From Roseofilum acuticapitatum BLCC-M154 (GTDB lineage: Bacteria; Cyanobacteriota; Cyanobacteriia; Cyanobacteriales; Desertifilaceae), in the NCBI RefSeq assembly GCF_030068475.1, contig NZ_JAQOSP010000101.1:92828-156827 (forward strand): DNA of 64,000 nucleotides. The letters are read 5' to 3'. This document shows, piece by piece, positions 25,274-34,141 of the stretch. The position numbers and the translations under genes are program-made. Numbering within the stretch: the stretch's first letter is position 1; the number at the start of each line of letters is the position of its first letter. The notes under the pieces were generated by a model. It was not told where the DNA came from. It did not search any database and saw nothing but the letters and a program-made list of their open reading frames with translations.

Positions 25274-26305
25274 TTACTCCCCCGCAGCCTTTGCCTCTTC
25301 AATCCAGCGATCGAACTCCTCTTGATTTTCAGCAATCCATTCCTCTGCTAAAAGGCGAATCTTCTCCGGACTATCCTCACCCTCTTTAATCTGCAAACTG
25401 ACTTCACTTATATCTTCAAGAGAAAATTGCACCAATTCTAACCACCGTTTCGCCACTGGATTAGCGGCAGCAAAGTCTGGATTTAGCACAATTTCTTGTG
25501 CCCCCCCTGGAAACCCTGTATTTTTACCATTAAACGTTGTTTCTGCTTCACTCAACTCCTCATTTTCTGGCAAAGAAGTAAACGGAACCTCTAACCAAAT
25601 TGTATCCTGCTCCGGTCTTAACATCGCAGAAATCCAATGAGGATTATAAGCATAAAATAAAATGGACTGCCCTTCTTGATACCGACGAATCCCGTCATCA
25701 AGCAGAGCTTCATAAACACTTTGCTCTTGTTCAACGGTTTCTTGCAATCCATACACTTCTATATGATGGTTGATGATGGATGCACATCCCCAACCGGGAT
25801 TACATCCGGCTAAATTCGCTTTTCCATCTCCATCCCAGTCAAACAATTTAGCCAGGTCTGGATCTTTCAATTGTGCCAGATTTGTAATTCCATATTCCTC
25901 AGCCGTTTTGCGATCGATTTGATAACCTCTATTACCAATGGGAACAAAAACTCCTAATTTTTGTATTTTTTCCTCGCCCCCTGCTTGGTCAAGCATACCG
26001 TCATGACTGGGACTATAGTAAACAACGCTGTAATCTAAATCCCCATTAGCCAGAGACAAATAAATTCCTGGATACTCCAATCGTTTCACGGGAGCAATTT
26101 GATAACCGAGTTGTTCTAGACCAATATTCACCACCTCAGTTTGAAAAATCTCGTCAAGCCAGGTACTATGGGCGGAACGAATGGTTACGTCTTCGGGTGA
26201 CAAGTTGCTCCTCGATGGTGCAGTCGAATCGCAACCCGTTAATGCCATACCTAGAGATAAGACAGTAGAAATAAATAATGATTTTGAAGCCAACTTTCCT
26301 ATCAT
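25274..26305 (-). CDS. ProX-like glycine betaine-binding lipoprotein 2
   Basis: 343 residues; lipobox LTGC with Cys25. Same fold as its neighbours: SAHSTWLDEIFQ, DGDGKANLAGCNPGWGCASI, YNPHWISAMLRPEQDTIWLEV. It differs from copy 1 in a ligand-side stretch (SPSHDGMLDQAGGEEKIQKL and VPIGNRGYQID in place of KPGHEEFFNNAGG and IESGTQGYLID), which is closer to copy 3. It shares the C-terminal WIEEAKAAGE with both. The cage Trp residues are kept. Confidence 0.92.
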   Translation of the reverse strand: MIGKLASKSLFISTVLSLGMALTGCDSTAPSRSNLSPEDVTIRSAHSTWLDEIFQTEVVNIGLEQLGYQIAPVKRLEYPGIYLSLANGDLDYSVVYYSPSHDGMLDQAGGEEKIQKLGVFVPIGNRGYQIDRKTAEEYGITNLAQLKDPDLAKLFDWDGDGKANLAGCNPGWGCASIINHHIEVYGLQETVEQEQSVYEALLDDGIRRYQEGQSILFYAYNPHWISAMLRPEQDTIWLEVPFTSLPENEELSEAETTFNGKNTGFPGGAQEIVLNPDFAAANPVAKRWLELVQFSLEDISEVSLQIKEGEDSPEKIRLLAEEWIAENQEEFDRWIEEAKAAGE

Positions 26306-26329
26306 GAATTTGAGATCATTGATCTGGTT

Positions 26330-27370
26330 TTATTCCCCCGCAGCTTTCGCCTCTGCAATCCAGCGATCGAACTGCTCTTGATTATCACTTACCCATTCTT
26401 GAGCTAAACGGCGAATATCTTCCGGTGTATTTTCACCTTCTTTAATCCGCAAGCTCACTTCATTCATATCTTCAAGAGACATTTGAACAGATTCTAACCA
26501 ATGTTTCGCAACTGGATTAGCGTCTGCAAATTCTTTGTTGGCTACGATTTCTTGACCGCCACCTGCAAAACCGACGTTTTTACCATTAAATGTGGTGTCT
26601 TCTTCTGTAATATTTGGATTATCTGGTATTGATGTGAAAGGAACTTCTAACCAAATCACCTCTTGATCTGGCCTTAAAACCGCAGACATCCAATGAGGGG
26701 TATAGGAATAAAACATAACTGACTGTCCTTCTTCATACCGAGTGATTACATCAGCCAGTAGCGCTGTAAAGTTTCCTTGGTTTTGTTCAACTGTCTCTTG
26801 CAGTCCATAAGTTTCTATATGGTGATTGATAACTGATTCACAAGTCCAACCGGGATTACAACCGGCTAAATCTGCTTTTCCGTCTCTATCCATGTCAAAA
26901 AGGGCAGCAATTGCGGGATCTTGAAACTGCTCTAGATTAGTAATTCCGTATTCTTCAGCCGTTTTTTTGTCAATCTGATACCCTCGACTACCGATAGGAA
27001 CTAGAACTCCTAATCTTTGTAATATTTCATCGCCCCCGGCTTGGTCAAACATGGTTTGATGACTGGGACTATAGTAAATCACACTATAGTCTAAATCTCC
27101 ATTGGCCAGAGAGAGGTAAATTCCTGGATACTCTAGTTCTTTGACAGAATCAATCTGATACCCTAGTTTTTCTAGACCAATATTAACAATTGCAGTTTGA
27201 AAACTTTCTTCTATCCAGATACTATGAGCTGAACGAATAGTAACCTCTTCGGGTGGTAAGTTACTACTCGAATCACTCGATTGTTGAGTCGGCTGACAAG
27301 AGATTAATCCCACCGCGAGAGAGAACAGGGTGGAAATCAATAGAGATTTTGATAAAGATGGCTTGTTCAT
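26330..27370 (-). CDS. ProX-like glycine betaine-binding lipoprotein 3
   Basis: 346 residues; lipobox LISC with Cys25. Conserved features are SAHSIWIEESFQTAIV, DRDGKADLAGCNPGWTCESV (G to T next to the disulfide loop) and YTPHWMSAVLRPDQEVIWLEV; the first cage region reads SIW, the third YTPHW. The ATG overlaps the stop of the upstream 1208-aa glycosyltransferase by four bases (ATGA), so translation is likely coupled to it, an unexpected pairing of a betaine-type binding protein with glycan synthesis. Confidence 0.92.
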   Translation of the reverse strand: MNKPSLSKSLLISTLFSLAVGLISCQPTQQSSDSSSNLPPEEVTIRSAHSIWIEESFQTAIVNIGLEKLGYQIDSVKELEYPGIYLSLANGDLDYSVIYYSPSHQTMFDQAGGDEILQRLGVLVPIGSRGYQIDKKTAEEYGITNLEQFQDPAIAALFDMDRDGKADLAGCNPGWTCESVINHHIETYGLQETVEQNQGNFTALLADVITRYEEGQSVMFYSYTPHWMSAVLRPDQEVIWLEVPFTSIPDNPNITEEDTTFNGKNVGFAGGGQEIVANKEFADANPVAKHWLESVQMSLEDMNEVSLRIKEGENTPEDIRRLAQEWVSDNQEQFDRWIAEAKAAGE

Positions 27371-30300
27371 TCAGAGTTAGAAATCGATGATTGGGGTTCA
27401 TGTTGCAGTACAACTTCTTTGACCATTTCCAGGTGTTTGGGTAATTGTTTCTGGTTGTCAAATAAGCGATTGACTCGTGCATAGGCATTGCCGCGCAAAC
27501 GGTTGGCGTAGTCGGTGTCGATCGCCTCCACCAGGACGTTGGCTAACGCCTCTGGATCGCCAGGACGCACCAAATACCCCTCGTGGCGATCGCCGATCAT
27601 CTCCGGTATGCCAAACACATTCGTACTGACAATCTTTAGCTCAAACGCCATCGCTTCTAAGACTACCCTAGGAAAGGACTCTTCAAAGCTGGTACAAACA
27701 AATATATCCGTTAAGCCAAAAAAGTCAAACACATAGCGCGTTTCTGGATACATTTTCACATAATCTAACTTCAGCCGCTCTTGCACCTGGCGCAAATAGT
27801 CCAGATAGATAATTTCGCGGGTTCCCACAATCAAAAACTCTAGATTCTTAAACTTCGAGGCGGGATACATCTTCTCTAACTGCTTGATCGCCTCTAGGAA
27901 AATATGTTGCCCCTTACGCTCGCAGGTAGTTCCAATCACCGAAATAACGGTTTTTTCCTCCGCAATCCCATATTTTTGCCGCAAATAGGACTTGCTATTA
28001 CTGCGGCGAAACTCCGCTATTTTCCCTAAATCCATGCCTCCGGGAATCGTGCGAAACCGGCCATGAATGTCCAAATCATGGAAAATTTTCCGCGTGGCAT
28101 CGGCGACAAAAATCACCCGCGAGGCATTCTGAAAACAACGCTCCAGTACACCGCGCATCACTTGCGGGGGAGAGTCGCCAAAAAAGTTGCGTAAACTGCG
28201 CTCAACGGTGCAACTTTCATGGATATGCCAAATACTGGGTAAGCCAAAAAGTTGCGCCAATTCGATGCCCCAAAACCCGACCATGGTATTGGACATCACC
28301 AAATCGAACTCATTCAGCTCTAGGAGTTCGCCCACCTTTTGAAGACGCTGATGGTAGGTTTCTAGGCTATTATCCACCCGTTGCAGATTATCTTCTATCA
28401 GTTTGACGGGAATATTTAACGCTTCGTAATCGTTGCGTAAGGGGCCATCAACGAGGGAGACAACATTAACTTGGCACTCTCCTGACTCGACAAAATGCTT
28501 GGCAAAATTGTAAGCCATTAAGGGAGCGCCTTCAAGGGCTAAATTGTGGGTGACTAGCAAGATTTTAATCCCGGAAATGCGACCACTATGGACATAATGC
28601 AAGGGGTTTAAGTCCATGGCCATGGAATCAATGTTAATATTGGGGTTAATATAAGGGTCTTTTCTGCCCTGATATCGTCCCATGAAATTTAGGTGTTCCT
28701 TGGGGTTATAATAGTCTCCCCGTGAGGCACTGCCTTGGTGAATGAGGGTGGCTTGGGGGGTATAAACGACGCGCTTACCGGTTTCTTGCACGCGCAAACA
28801 ATAGTCCACATCGTTGAGTTCTAAGCCTAATTTTTCTTCGTCAAATCCCCCCACCTGATGGTAAAGTTCGGTGGAAGTGAGCAAACAGGCTCCGGTTACT
28901 GCTGAGACATTTCGGGTGGTGTGGGGATAGAATAAATAGCCTAATTCTTCTTGCCGTAACCCGTGGAATAAATGACCCGCTAATCCGCCATTGGGGCCGA
29001 TACAAACTCCGGCATGTTGTAGGGTATTATCGGGATAAAGGAGACGAGCGCCAACGACTCCGACTCCTTCGATGGACATCCAACCTACCATGTCTTCGAG
29101 CCAACCGGGGGCGATCGCCGTAATATCATTGTTAAGCTGCAACATTAGGGGAGTCTCTACCTGTGCAGCGCCAATATTCACCAAGCGAGAGTAGTTGAAG
29201 CCCTCCCGTCCGGTTACACTGGGGTCAGGTCGTTGGCTTCTAATCACCCGATAGGTTAATTTTAATTCATTGGGTAGGGACGTATGTAGGGGCGAACGGC
29301 CGTTCGCCCCTACAAGGTACTGATAAAATTCCTCTGTGTTCGCTTCTGTAGACTGGTCATCTACAATAATCACCTGCACATAACGCGGATCTACGGTTTT
29401 CTCCAGACTGGCAATACACTGAGATAGGATTTCCGTGCGATCGCGGGTCGGAATCACAATAGTAACCGGATTTTCTGCTAAAATCGAGCTATCCCACTGC
29501 AACTGATGCAAGCATAACCCATACTTCGTTGCCAACTCCGGTAAAAAAGGTTTCGCCTTTAAATTGCGTCGCTCCAGGGTATCGGAAATTGCCCGATACG
29601 CACTATCAAACACATAAGTTTTCTGAGTTCCCTTCGATGCCGTGCTTTCCGGATGGACGCGCCAATGATAACAAACATGGGGAATATGACGCACCTTATC
29701 CAGGGTCGTTTTTTCACGTACTCGCAAGTAAAGATCGATATCCTGCGCCCCCTCCAAACCCGGTCGCAACCCTCCCACCTCATCAATTAAGCGCTTGCGA
29801 ATGATGGCTAGATGGTGCGTATAATTGTGGGCGATCGCCATTTCTGGACTCCAAACCCCCTTCATCTGATACCCGTAGCGCTCTCCGGTGGGGGTAATTT
29901 TGTCCTCGTCGGTGTACATCCAATCCACATCGGGGTATTGATCCACACATTCCGCCACATGGAGCAGCGCATCGGGAGAGAGCAAGTCATCATGGTCTAA
30001 AAGGGCGATATACTCCCCCGTTGCCACCTCTAGAGCCGAATTCGTCGCCTTGACAATATGACCATTTTCGGTTCTAAAAACAACCTTAATCCGAGGGTCT
30101 GAGGCTTGCGCTTGGGTCAAAACCTGTTTAACATGGGGTTGGCTAGAAGCATCATCCGCAATGCATAACTCCCAATTGGGATAAATTTGTGCTTGTACAG
30201 AGGCGATCGTTTCTTCTAAAAAACCTTTCGGTGGATTATAAACCGGAACCACCACACTAATTTTCACCCCCGTTTTTTCCAACCTCTGGGCCGACTCCTC

Positions 30301-30990
30301 CATCAATTTCTGCACCTTAGCCGTTAAGCGATTATGGGCTAACCAACGCTGATAGGGGTCTTCCTGTTGCCAAGGATGAATCATCGTCGAATAGGAGGCA
30401 AATTCCTGAGTTTGGGTGTGGTCAACATAGCGCTTAATAAACCGAATCCAAACCAGAGGCGATAAAGGAATTCCACCACGCTGTTTATAGGCTAAAATCA
30501 CCTTAGTCATGAACCCAGAAATCACCTGGGAAACCTTCACCTTCGGCGGACGCTCGTACACATTTTGAATCGTAATTGTCCGAGCAAAACAACAGACCGA
30601 ATCCCCATTATCCAACTGCGCCATAATTTTAAGGGCAATCTCCCCAGAAAAATTCGGCTCAATGGGTAAATTCCAACCAAAGCCACTCTTCTCAGCCGAG
30701 GGAAAATCAATAAACGCTTGCGCCACATCCGGACGGGGTTCCCCATAGGTAATGGTTTCCTCTTGACTCCCCTCTTGAATCAGGGTCAGCGCCTCAATTT
30801 CATGTCGCCGATGAAACACCCAACCCGCGATTCGCAATACCCCACTGACATTCCGTTCAATGGCATTGGGACTCTCTAAGAACCCCTGGAGGTCTCCTGT
30901 GGGGTTTACCTCTAAGTTCGGCGCTCTCTTCAGCAAAGCCTTCAGGGGAGATTTCACCATTTGTATCAGGGGGTTCAGGGATTTTTTCAT
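27367..30990 (-). CDS. Multidomain glycosyltransferase (GT2-GT2-GT4)
   Basis: 1207 residues from the ATG at 30990 (MKKSLNPL); a start at 31005 adds five. An N-terminal domain (to ~170, with RIAGWVFHRRHEIEALTLIQ) is unrecognised. GT2 domain 1 (about 240-475): KISVVVPVYNPPKGFLEETI and IALLDHDDLLSPDALLH. GT2 domain 2 (about 505-780): VTIVIPTRDRTEILSQCI, MLQLNNDITAIAPGWLED and GGFDEEKLGLELNDVDYCLR. GT4 domain (about 810-1190): KILLVTHNLALEGAPLMAYN, IWHIHESC and DIFVCTSFEESFPRVVLEAMA. Three transferase modules on one chain point to assembly of a surface polysaccharide repeat. A GTAGGGGCGA-type palindrome at 29285-29314 sits in frame in GT2 domain 2. Confidence 0.92.
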   Translation of the reverse strand: MKKSLNPLIQMVKSPLKALLKRAPNLEVNPTGDLQGFLESPNAIERNVSGVLRIAGWVFHRRHEIEALTLIQEGSQEETITYGEPRPDVAQAFIDFPSAEKSGFGWNLPIEPNFSGEIALKIMAQLDNGDSVCCFARTITIQNVYERPPKVKVSQVISGFMTKVILAYKQRGGIPLSPLVWIRFIKRYVDHTQTQEFASYSTMIHPWQQEDPYQRWLAHNRLTAKVQKLMEESAQRLEKTGVKISVVVPVYNPPKGFLEETIASVQAQIYPNWELCIADDASSQPHVKQVLTQAQASDPRIKVVFRTENGHIVKATNSALEVATGEYIALLDHDDLLSPDALLHVAECVDQYPDVDWMYTDEDKITPTGERYGYQMKGVWSPEMAIAHNYTHHLAIIRKRLIDEVGGLRPGLEGAQDIDLYLRVREKTTLDKVRHIPHVCYHWRVHPESTASKGTQKTYVFDSAYRAISDTLERRNLKAKPFLPELATKYGLCLHQLQWDSSILAENPVTIVIPTRDRTEILSQCIASLEKTVDPRYVQVIIVDDQSTEANTEEFYQYLVGANGRSPLHTSLPNELKLTYRVIRSQRPDPSVTGREGFNYSRLVNIGAAQVETPLMLQLNNDITAIAPGWLEDMVGWMSIEGVGVVGARLLYPDNTLQHAGVCIGPNGGLAGHLFHGLRQEELGYLFYPHTTRNVSAVTGACLLTSTELYHQVGGFDEEKLGLELNDVDYCLRVQETGKRVVYTPQATLIHQGSASRGDYYNPKEHLNFMGRYQGRKDPYINPNINIDSMAMDLNPLHYVHSGRISGIKILLVTHNLALEGAPLMAYNFAKHFVESGECQVNVVSLVDGPLRNDYEALNIPVKLIEDNLQRVDNSLETYHQRLQKVGELLELNEFDLVMSNTMVGFWGIELAQLFGLPSIWHIHESCTVERSLRNFFGDSPPQVMRGVLERCFQNASRVIFVADATRKIFHDLDIHGRFRTIPGGMDLGKIAEFRRSNSKSYLRQKYGIAEEKTVISVIGTTCERKGQHIFLEAIKQLEKMYPASKFKNLEFLIVGTREIIYLDYLRQVQERLKLDYVKMYPETRYVFDFFGLTDIFVCTSFEESFPRVVLEAMAFELKIVSTNVFGIPEMIGDRHEGYLVRPGDPEALANVLVEAIDTDYANRLRGNAYARVNRLFDNQKQLPKHLEMVKEVVLQHEPQSSISNSE
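29285..29314. repeat. Perfect 30-base palindrome inside a coding sequence
   Basis: TGTAGGGGCGAACGG followed by its exact reverse complement. It lies in frame within the multidomain glycosyltransferase and encodes about ten residues (VGANGRSPLH region) between the FYQYL helix and NELKLTYRV strand of GT2 domain 2. The half-site differs from the intergenic palindrome at 18203 only by an A/G exchange. Confidence 0.75.
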
Positions 30991-31050
30991 GCAAAGACAG
31001 TCCACTCCACATCAAGCTGGAACCCGCAGGCCCAGAGTCGATTAGCAACA

Positions 31051-31333
31051 CTGTAACAGAATAACTTAAGATTTGATCCCTGAGACAAGGAAGAAACCGG
31101 GTTTTGGGGTTGAATGCATCGGGTGGGGGAAAGAAACCGGGTTTCTACCCAAGTTGAAGACACCAATGAGAAGATAAAGTTGATTCAATGAAGGTTGAGA
31201 CACTCACAAGTAGGCACTGCCCACCTTACACATTGAGTTACATCATGTCTCATTGTTATTTAAATTGACTATAAACAAGAAACCCGGTTTCTGGGTTGAG
31301 CATGGAGGGATAAATTGTTAATTGTTAATTGTT
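31051..31333. repeat. Repeat-filled spacer with GAAACCCGGTTTC-type palindromes
   Basis: Palindromes of the form AGAAACCGGGTTTCT occur at about 31090, 31131 and 31277. Bases 31127-31180 and 31275-31332 recur almost exactly at 32360-32400 and 32409-32460, so the spacer is a direct repeat of the one beyond the toxin-like gene pair. A TTGTTAA heptamer run at 31312-31334 abuts the stop codon of the gene at 31334. No gene is seen in the interval. Confidence 0.7.
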
Positions 31334-31618
31334 CTACGGTTGATAAAACCGACCGGTAACCCGCTCATATTCATCTTCTAATAACCACATTTGGCTTTCT
31401 TCGTAAGTATTGCTAGTGAAGATCGATTGATAGTTTTGGGCCGGATTTTTAATATGAAATTGACCCGATTCTTCCTTGACCAACATCAAAATATAAGGGG
31501 GTGACAGCCAAGGGTCAACCCATAGTTCTGCAAATTCCCATTTTAATTCGGGTATTGACTCCAGATTCCCTTCTGTATCAACAGTTGGTGGTGCGGGGTT
31601 TGGTGCGAGGGATGACAT
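31334..31618 (-). CDS. Small acidic protein, possible partner of the toxin-like gene
   Basis: 94 residues from the ATG at 31618 (MSSLAPNPAPPTV), which has the best-looking ribosome site; ATG codons at 31657 and 31681 are alternatives. It is acidic, with WEFAELWVDPWLSPPYILML and EESQMWLLEDEYERVTGRFY; no domain recognised. It overlaps the end of the upstream gene by 41 bases or more. Small, acidic, overlapping and following a toxin-like gene is the arrangement expected of an immunity protein, which is inference only. Confidence 0.6.
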   Translation of the reverse strand: MSSLAPNPAPPTVDTEGNLESIPELKWEFAELWVDPWLSPPYILMLVKEESGQFHIKNPAQNYQSIFTSNTYEESQMWLLEDEYERVTGRFYQP

Positions 31619-31940
31619 GATATTGACCTGTGGACTTTTTGATTTTGACTTCTCCATAGTAGAGCGGAATTCGGGTTCCATCTAATTTTAGAATATAACC
31701 AATGGGTTCGGCAAAAAAGAGTCCATAACGTTCATAGGGGTCATGTTCGTCATCGGCTCCTGTTTGTTCTCCATGATTGAGAATCTCAGACGCGACTCTT
31801 TCCAGAGTATCGCGGTCATTAAATAGATAAACAATGCCTTCTTTTTGTAGTTCCCTTTGTGATTTGTCTGTCCCCGGAAGATGTTTATCAATGAGACTGG
31901 TTCGACTTTCTAGCTTAATCTCTCGCTCAATACCACTCAT
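31578..31940 (-). CDS. Small toxin-like protein
   Basis: 120 residues, soluble. It contains IDKHLPGTDKSQRELQKEG near residue 17 and ends with PIGYILKLDGTRIPLYYGEV followed by KIKKSTGQYHVIPRTKP. A KHxPGT start and a late YHVIP with basic residues recall the C-terminal RNase-type domains of bacterial polymorphic toxins (BECR-like fold), here as a free-standing gene without a secretion domain. The assignment rests on motif resemblance; a conserved cyanobacterial protein of other function is possible. Confidence 0.55.
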   Translation of the reverse strand: MSGIEREIKLESRTSLIDKHLPGTDKSQRELQKEGIVYLFNDRDTLERVASEILNHGEQTGADDEHDPYERYGLFFAEPIGYILKLDGTRIPLYYGEVKIKKSTGQYHVIPRTKPRTTNC

Positions 31941-32494
31941 GTCTTTTGTTTGAAAATACCGGGATTATTTTACCCCATCAGAAGAAACCCAGTTTTTGAG
32001 TTAAGTGGGATTACCGGTGGGTGGGGCGGGTTTCCGCTTCGCGGACATGAATAGAAAATTGATTGGTTTGTGTCCTAAATATTGGTTAAACCCGCCCCTA
32101 CGAAATGGATGGATAATGATCAATCGTGGGGGCAAAAAAACCGGGTTTCTAGATTGAATTGAATTGTAGGGGCAGGTTTATCCATATCTCTCGCTTCCCA
32201 CCGATAACCTTGGTGAACCTGCCCCCAACCCTTACCGGGAGTGGGGGCGGGTGGGATTACCGGTGGGTGGGGCGGGTTCAGTAAATTGATTGGTTTGTGT
32301 CCTAGATTTGGGTTAAACCCGCCCCTACGAAATGGATGGATAATGATCGATCTTGGGGGCAAAGAAACCAGGTTTCTGCCAAAGTTGAGGAGACGAATGA
32401 GAAGATAAGCAAGAAACCCGGTTTCTGGGTTGAGCATGGAGGGATAAATTGTTAATTGTTCATTGTTCATTGTTCATTGATTACAGGTTACAAT
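31941..32494. repeat. 554-base repeat region: duplicated ~130-bp unit and palindromes
   Basis: A unit beginning GTGGGATTACCGGTGGGTGG spans 32005-32150 and again 32251-32377, with the same internal landmarks (TTGATTGGTTTGTGTCCTA, AACCCGCCCCTACGAAATGG, a GAAACC-GGTTTC palindrome at the end); copy 1 carries an extra hairpin CCGCTTCGCGG. The segment 32360-32460 duplicates 31127-31332, and the heptamers TTGTTAA/TTGTTCA run at 32446-32480. The only long frame here (32120-32470, minus) is built entirely of repeat sequence and is not a gene. Confidence 0.75.
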
Positions 32495-33802
32495 CTACAA
32501 GTCTCGACGCGAGAGAAGAGACAACCGTGAACCCCACCCCATCCACCACCCCACAACACCGGGGAGGTGACCTTTTATACTCAAAGAAAAGGTGAGGTCA
32601 TTGTAGTCCATCCATTCTCCTTTTTCGCGCCAGCCGACGCGATCGCCAAAATTACGCCAGATTTCTGCATTATACTCCCTTGTGCCCCCCAAACTCTGGT
32701 AAATTTTCTTCTGTACCGAAAACCCGAATTGACCCTTACTATATTTAACCCACAACCGGTCAATTGTTCGCAGGTCAGTACAGGGAAAATTATCAATATC
32801 TTCCACATCCAGCCAACCCTGTTCTTCCCGTCCCGCGACTTCCAGCATTCTCCTGGCTGTTTCCATATCTGCTTCTTTCCACTGCTGCTGCTGCAACAAT
32901 TGCTGCAAGTAGCGATAATCAACCTCTTTATCCGACCTTAAATCATCCTCCTCTTCCCCAGAAAACGGGTCAGAAAAAGACTTTAACCACTCCTCCATCG
33001 ACTGCGGCCGGTCTCCCGGCTCTAGCGCCATCGCCCAGATAATCGCATCATTCACCTGAGAACTTATCGACTTCTCAAGTCGAATCGGCTCAATTAACGG
33101 CTCATTATCCAATTTTCGCGCATTAGAAAGGGTTGGCACTTGTTGCGTCACCGCATAATATAACGATGCGCCCAACGTATAGATATCGCACTGTTTTTCC
33201 CGTTCTCCTAACATCAACTGTTCATAGGGCGCAAACGCTTCATTCCCAAACTTCCGAGAAAACGAACTGGGGGGACAATCTCCAGCAATACCAAAATCAA
33301 TTAACACCGCCTCCTTTTGCGGGCGAATCATAATATTCATCGGTGTAACATCCCAATGCACCAACCCCCGCTTGTGAACCTCAATCAAAGCATCTCCAAT
33401 CTGCCGCACATAGCGCACTGCCTCCGTTTCCGGCAGTTTCCCGCTCTGATACACCGCCATCTCCAGGGTATCCCCAGCAATAAAATCCATCACCAAGCAA
33501 TCAATCTCAAACCCCGGATAATTCTGATGGGGTTCCCGAAACAAGTCAAACACGCGCACGATATGGGGATGGGGCTTTTGTTGTGCCAACTCCGCCAACC
33601 GCCTGCCCTCATCCCGAAACCGCTCCACAAACCGGTCATAGTTCCGCTGTTTCCGCAACCACGCGCCAATCGCCTTAATCACGCAAAAGGAACCCAACTG
33701 ACAATGTTTAGCCTGATACGTGAGTCCAAACCCGCCTTGTCCCAACTCATCGACAATCTCGTATCGACCCCCACCAATGCGTTCTCCCCTTGTCCAATAC
33801 AT
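32495..33802 (-). CDS. Serine/threonine protein kinase fused to GUN4 domain
   Basis: 435 residues. Hanks-type kinase: glycine loop GQGGFGLTY, Lys43 in VIKA, catalytic loop GLVHWDVTPMNIM (residues 147-158), DFG at 169-171, and APYEQ. The HRD motif is HWD, so the Arg that contacts the activation loop is replaced by Trp. From about 295 to 425 is a GUN4 domain: YRYLQQLLQQQQWKEADMET, DNFPCTDLRTIDRLWVKYS, GQFGFSVQKKIY, GDRVGWREKGEW. GUN4 proper binds protoporphyrins and stimulates Mg-chelatase; kinase-GUN4 fusions in cyanobacteria have unknown targets. The protein ends in a Trp/Gly-rich tail without a TM. Confidence 0.9.
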   Translation of the reverse strand: MYWTRGERIGGGRYEIVDELGQGGFGLTYQAKHCQLGSFCVIKAIGAWLRKQRNYDRFVERFRDEGRRLAELAQQKPHPHIVRVFDLFREPHQNYPGFEIDCLVMDFIAGDTLEMAVYQSGKLPETEAVRYVRQIGDALIEVHKRGLVHWDVTPMNIMIRPQKEAVLIDFGIAGDCPPSSFSRKFGNEAFAPYEQLMLGEREKQCDIYTLGASLYYAVTQQVPTLSNARKLDNEPLIEPIRLEKSISSQVNDAIIWAMALEPGDRPQSMEEWLKSFSDPFSGEEEDDLRSDKEVDYRYLQQLLQQQQWKEADMETARRMLEVAGREEQGWLDVEDIDNFPCTDLRTIDRLWVKYSKGQFGFSVQKKIYQSLGGTREYNAEIWRNFGDRVGWREKGEWMDYNDLTFSLSIKGHLPGVVGWWMGWGSRLSLLSRRDL

Positions 33803-34141
33803 GATATTCGTCTCGGTTAAACAGTAATCACGCCATGTTACCTATTATTCCACAAGATTTTGCCCTCTCCCTATATCCCTCTCCCACGGGAGAGGGACTT
33901 TTCCCCCTTCTCCCTTCGGCTTCGCTCCCTTCGGCTACGCTCAGGGCAAGCAGGACAGCGCCTGCGGGAGAAGGGGCAGGGGGATGAGGGCTTTTCTATG
34001 GGTTTATGCCCTCTCCCTATATCCCTCTCCCACGGGAGAGGGACTTGTTCTCCCCTTCTCCCGTGGGAGAAGGGGCTGGGGGATGAGGGCTTTTCTGTAG
34101 GAAAGTTATAATCAAGCTAACCCTACCTCACTCAATCCACT
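33803..34141. repeat. Long palindromic repeat block upstream of xisHI copy 3
   Basis: Bases 33855-33990 match 34884-35020 with a single one-base indel, and the second half (34019-34092) matches 35026-35097 with few changes. Within it are hairpin arms CCCTCTCCCACGGGAGAGGG and CCTTCTCCCGTGGGAGAAGG. The pair form direct repeats around xisH and xisI. No gene in this stretch. Confidence 0.85.

Noticed and set aside
32120..32470. 116-residue minus-strand reading frame
   Set aside because: It consists wholly of the duplicated 32005/32251 unit and the GAAACC-GGTTTC palindromes; no ribosome site and no protein-like composition.
33317..33820. 167-residue frame antisense to the kinase-GUN4 gene
   Set aside because: The opposite strand encodes a clear kinase over the same bases; this frame has no recognisable features.
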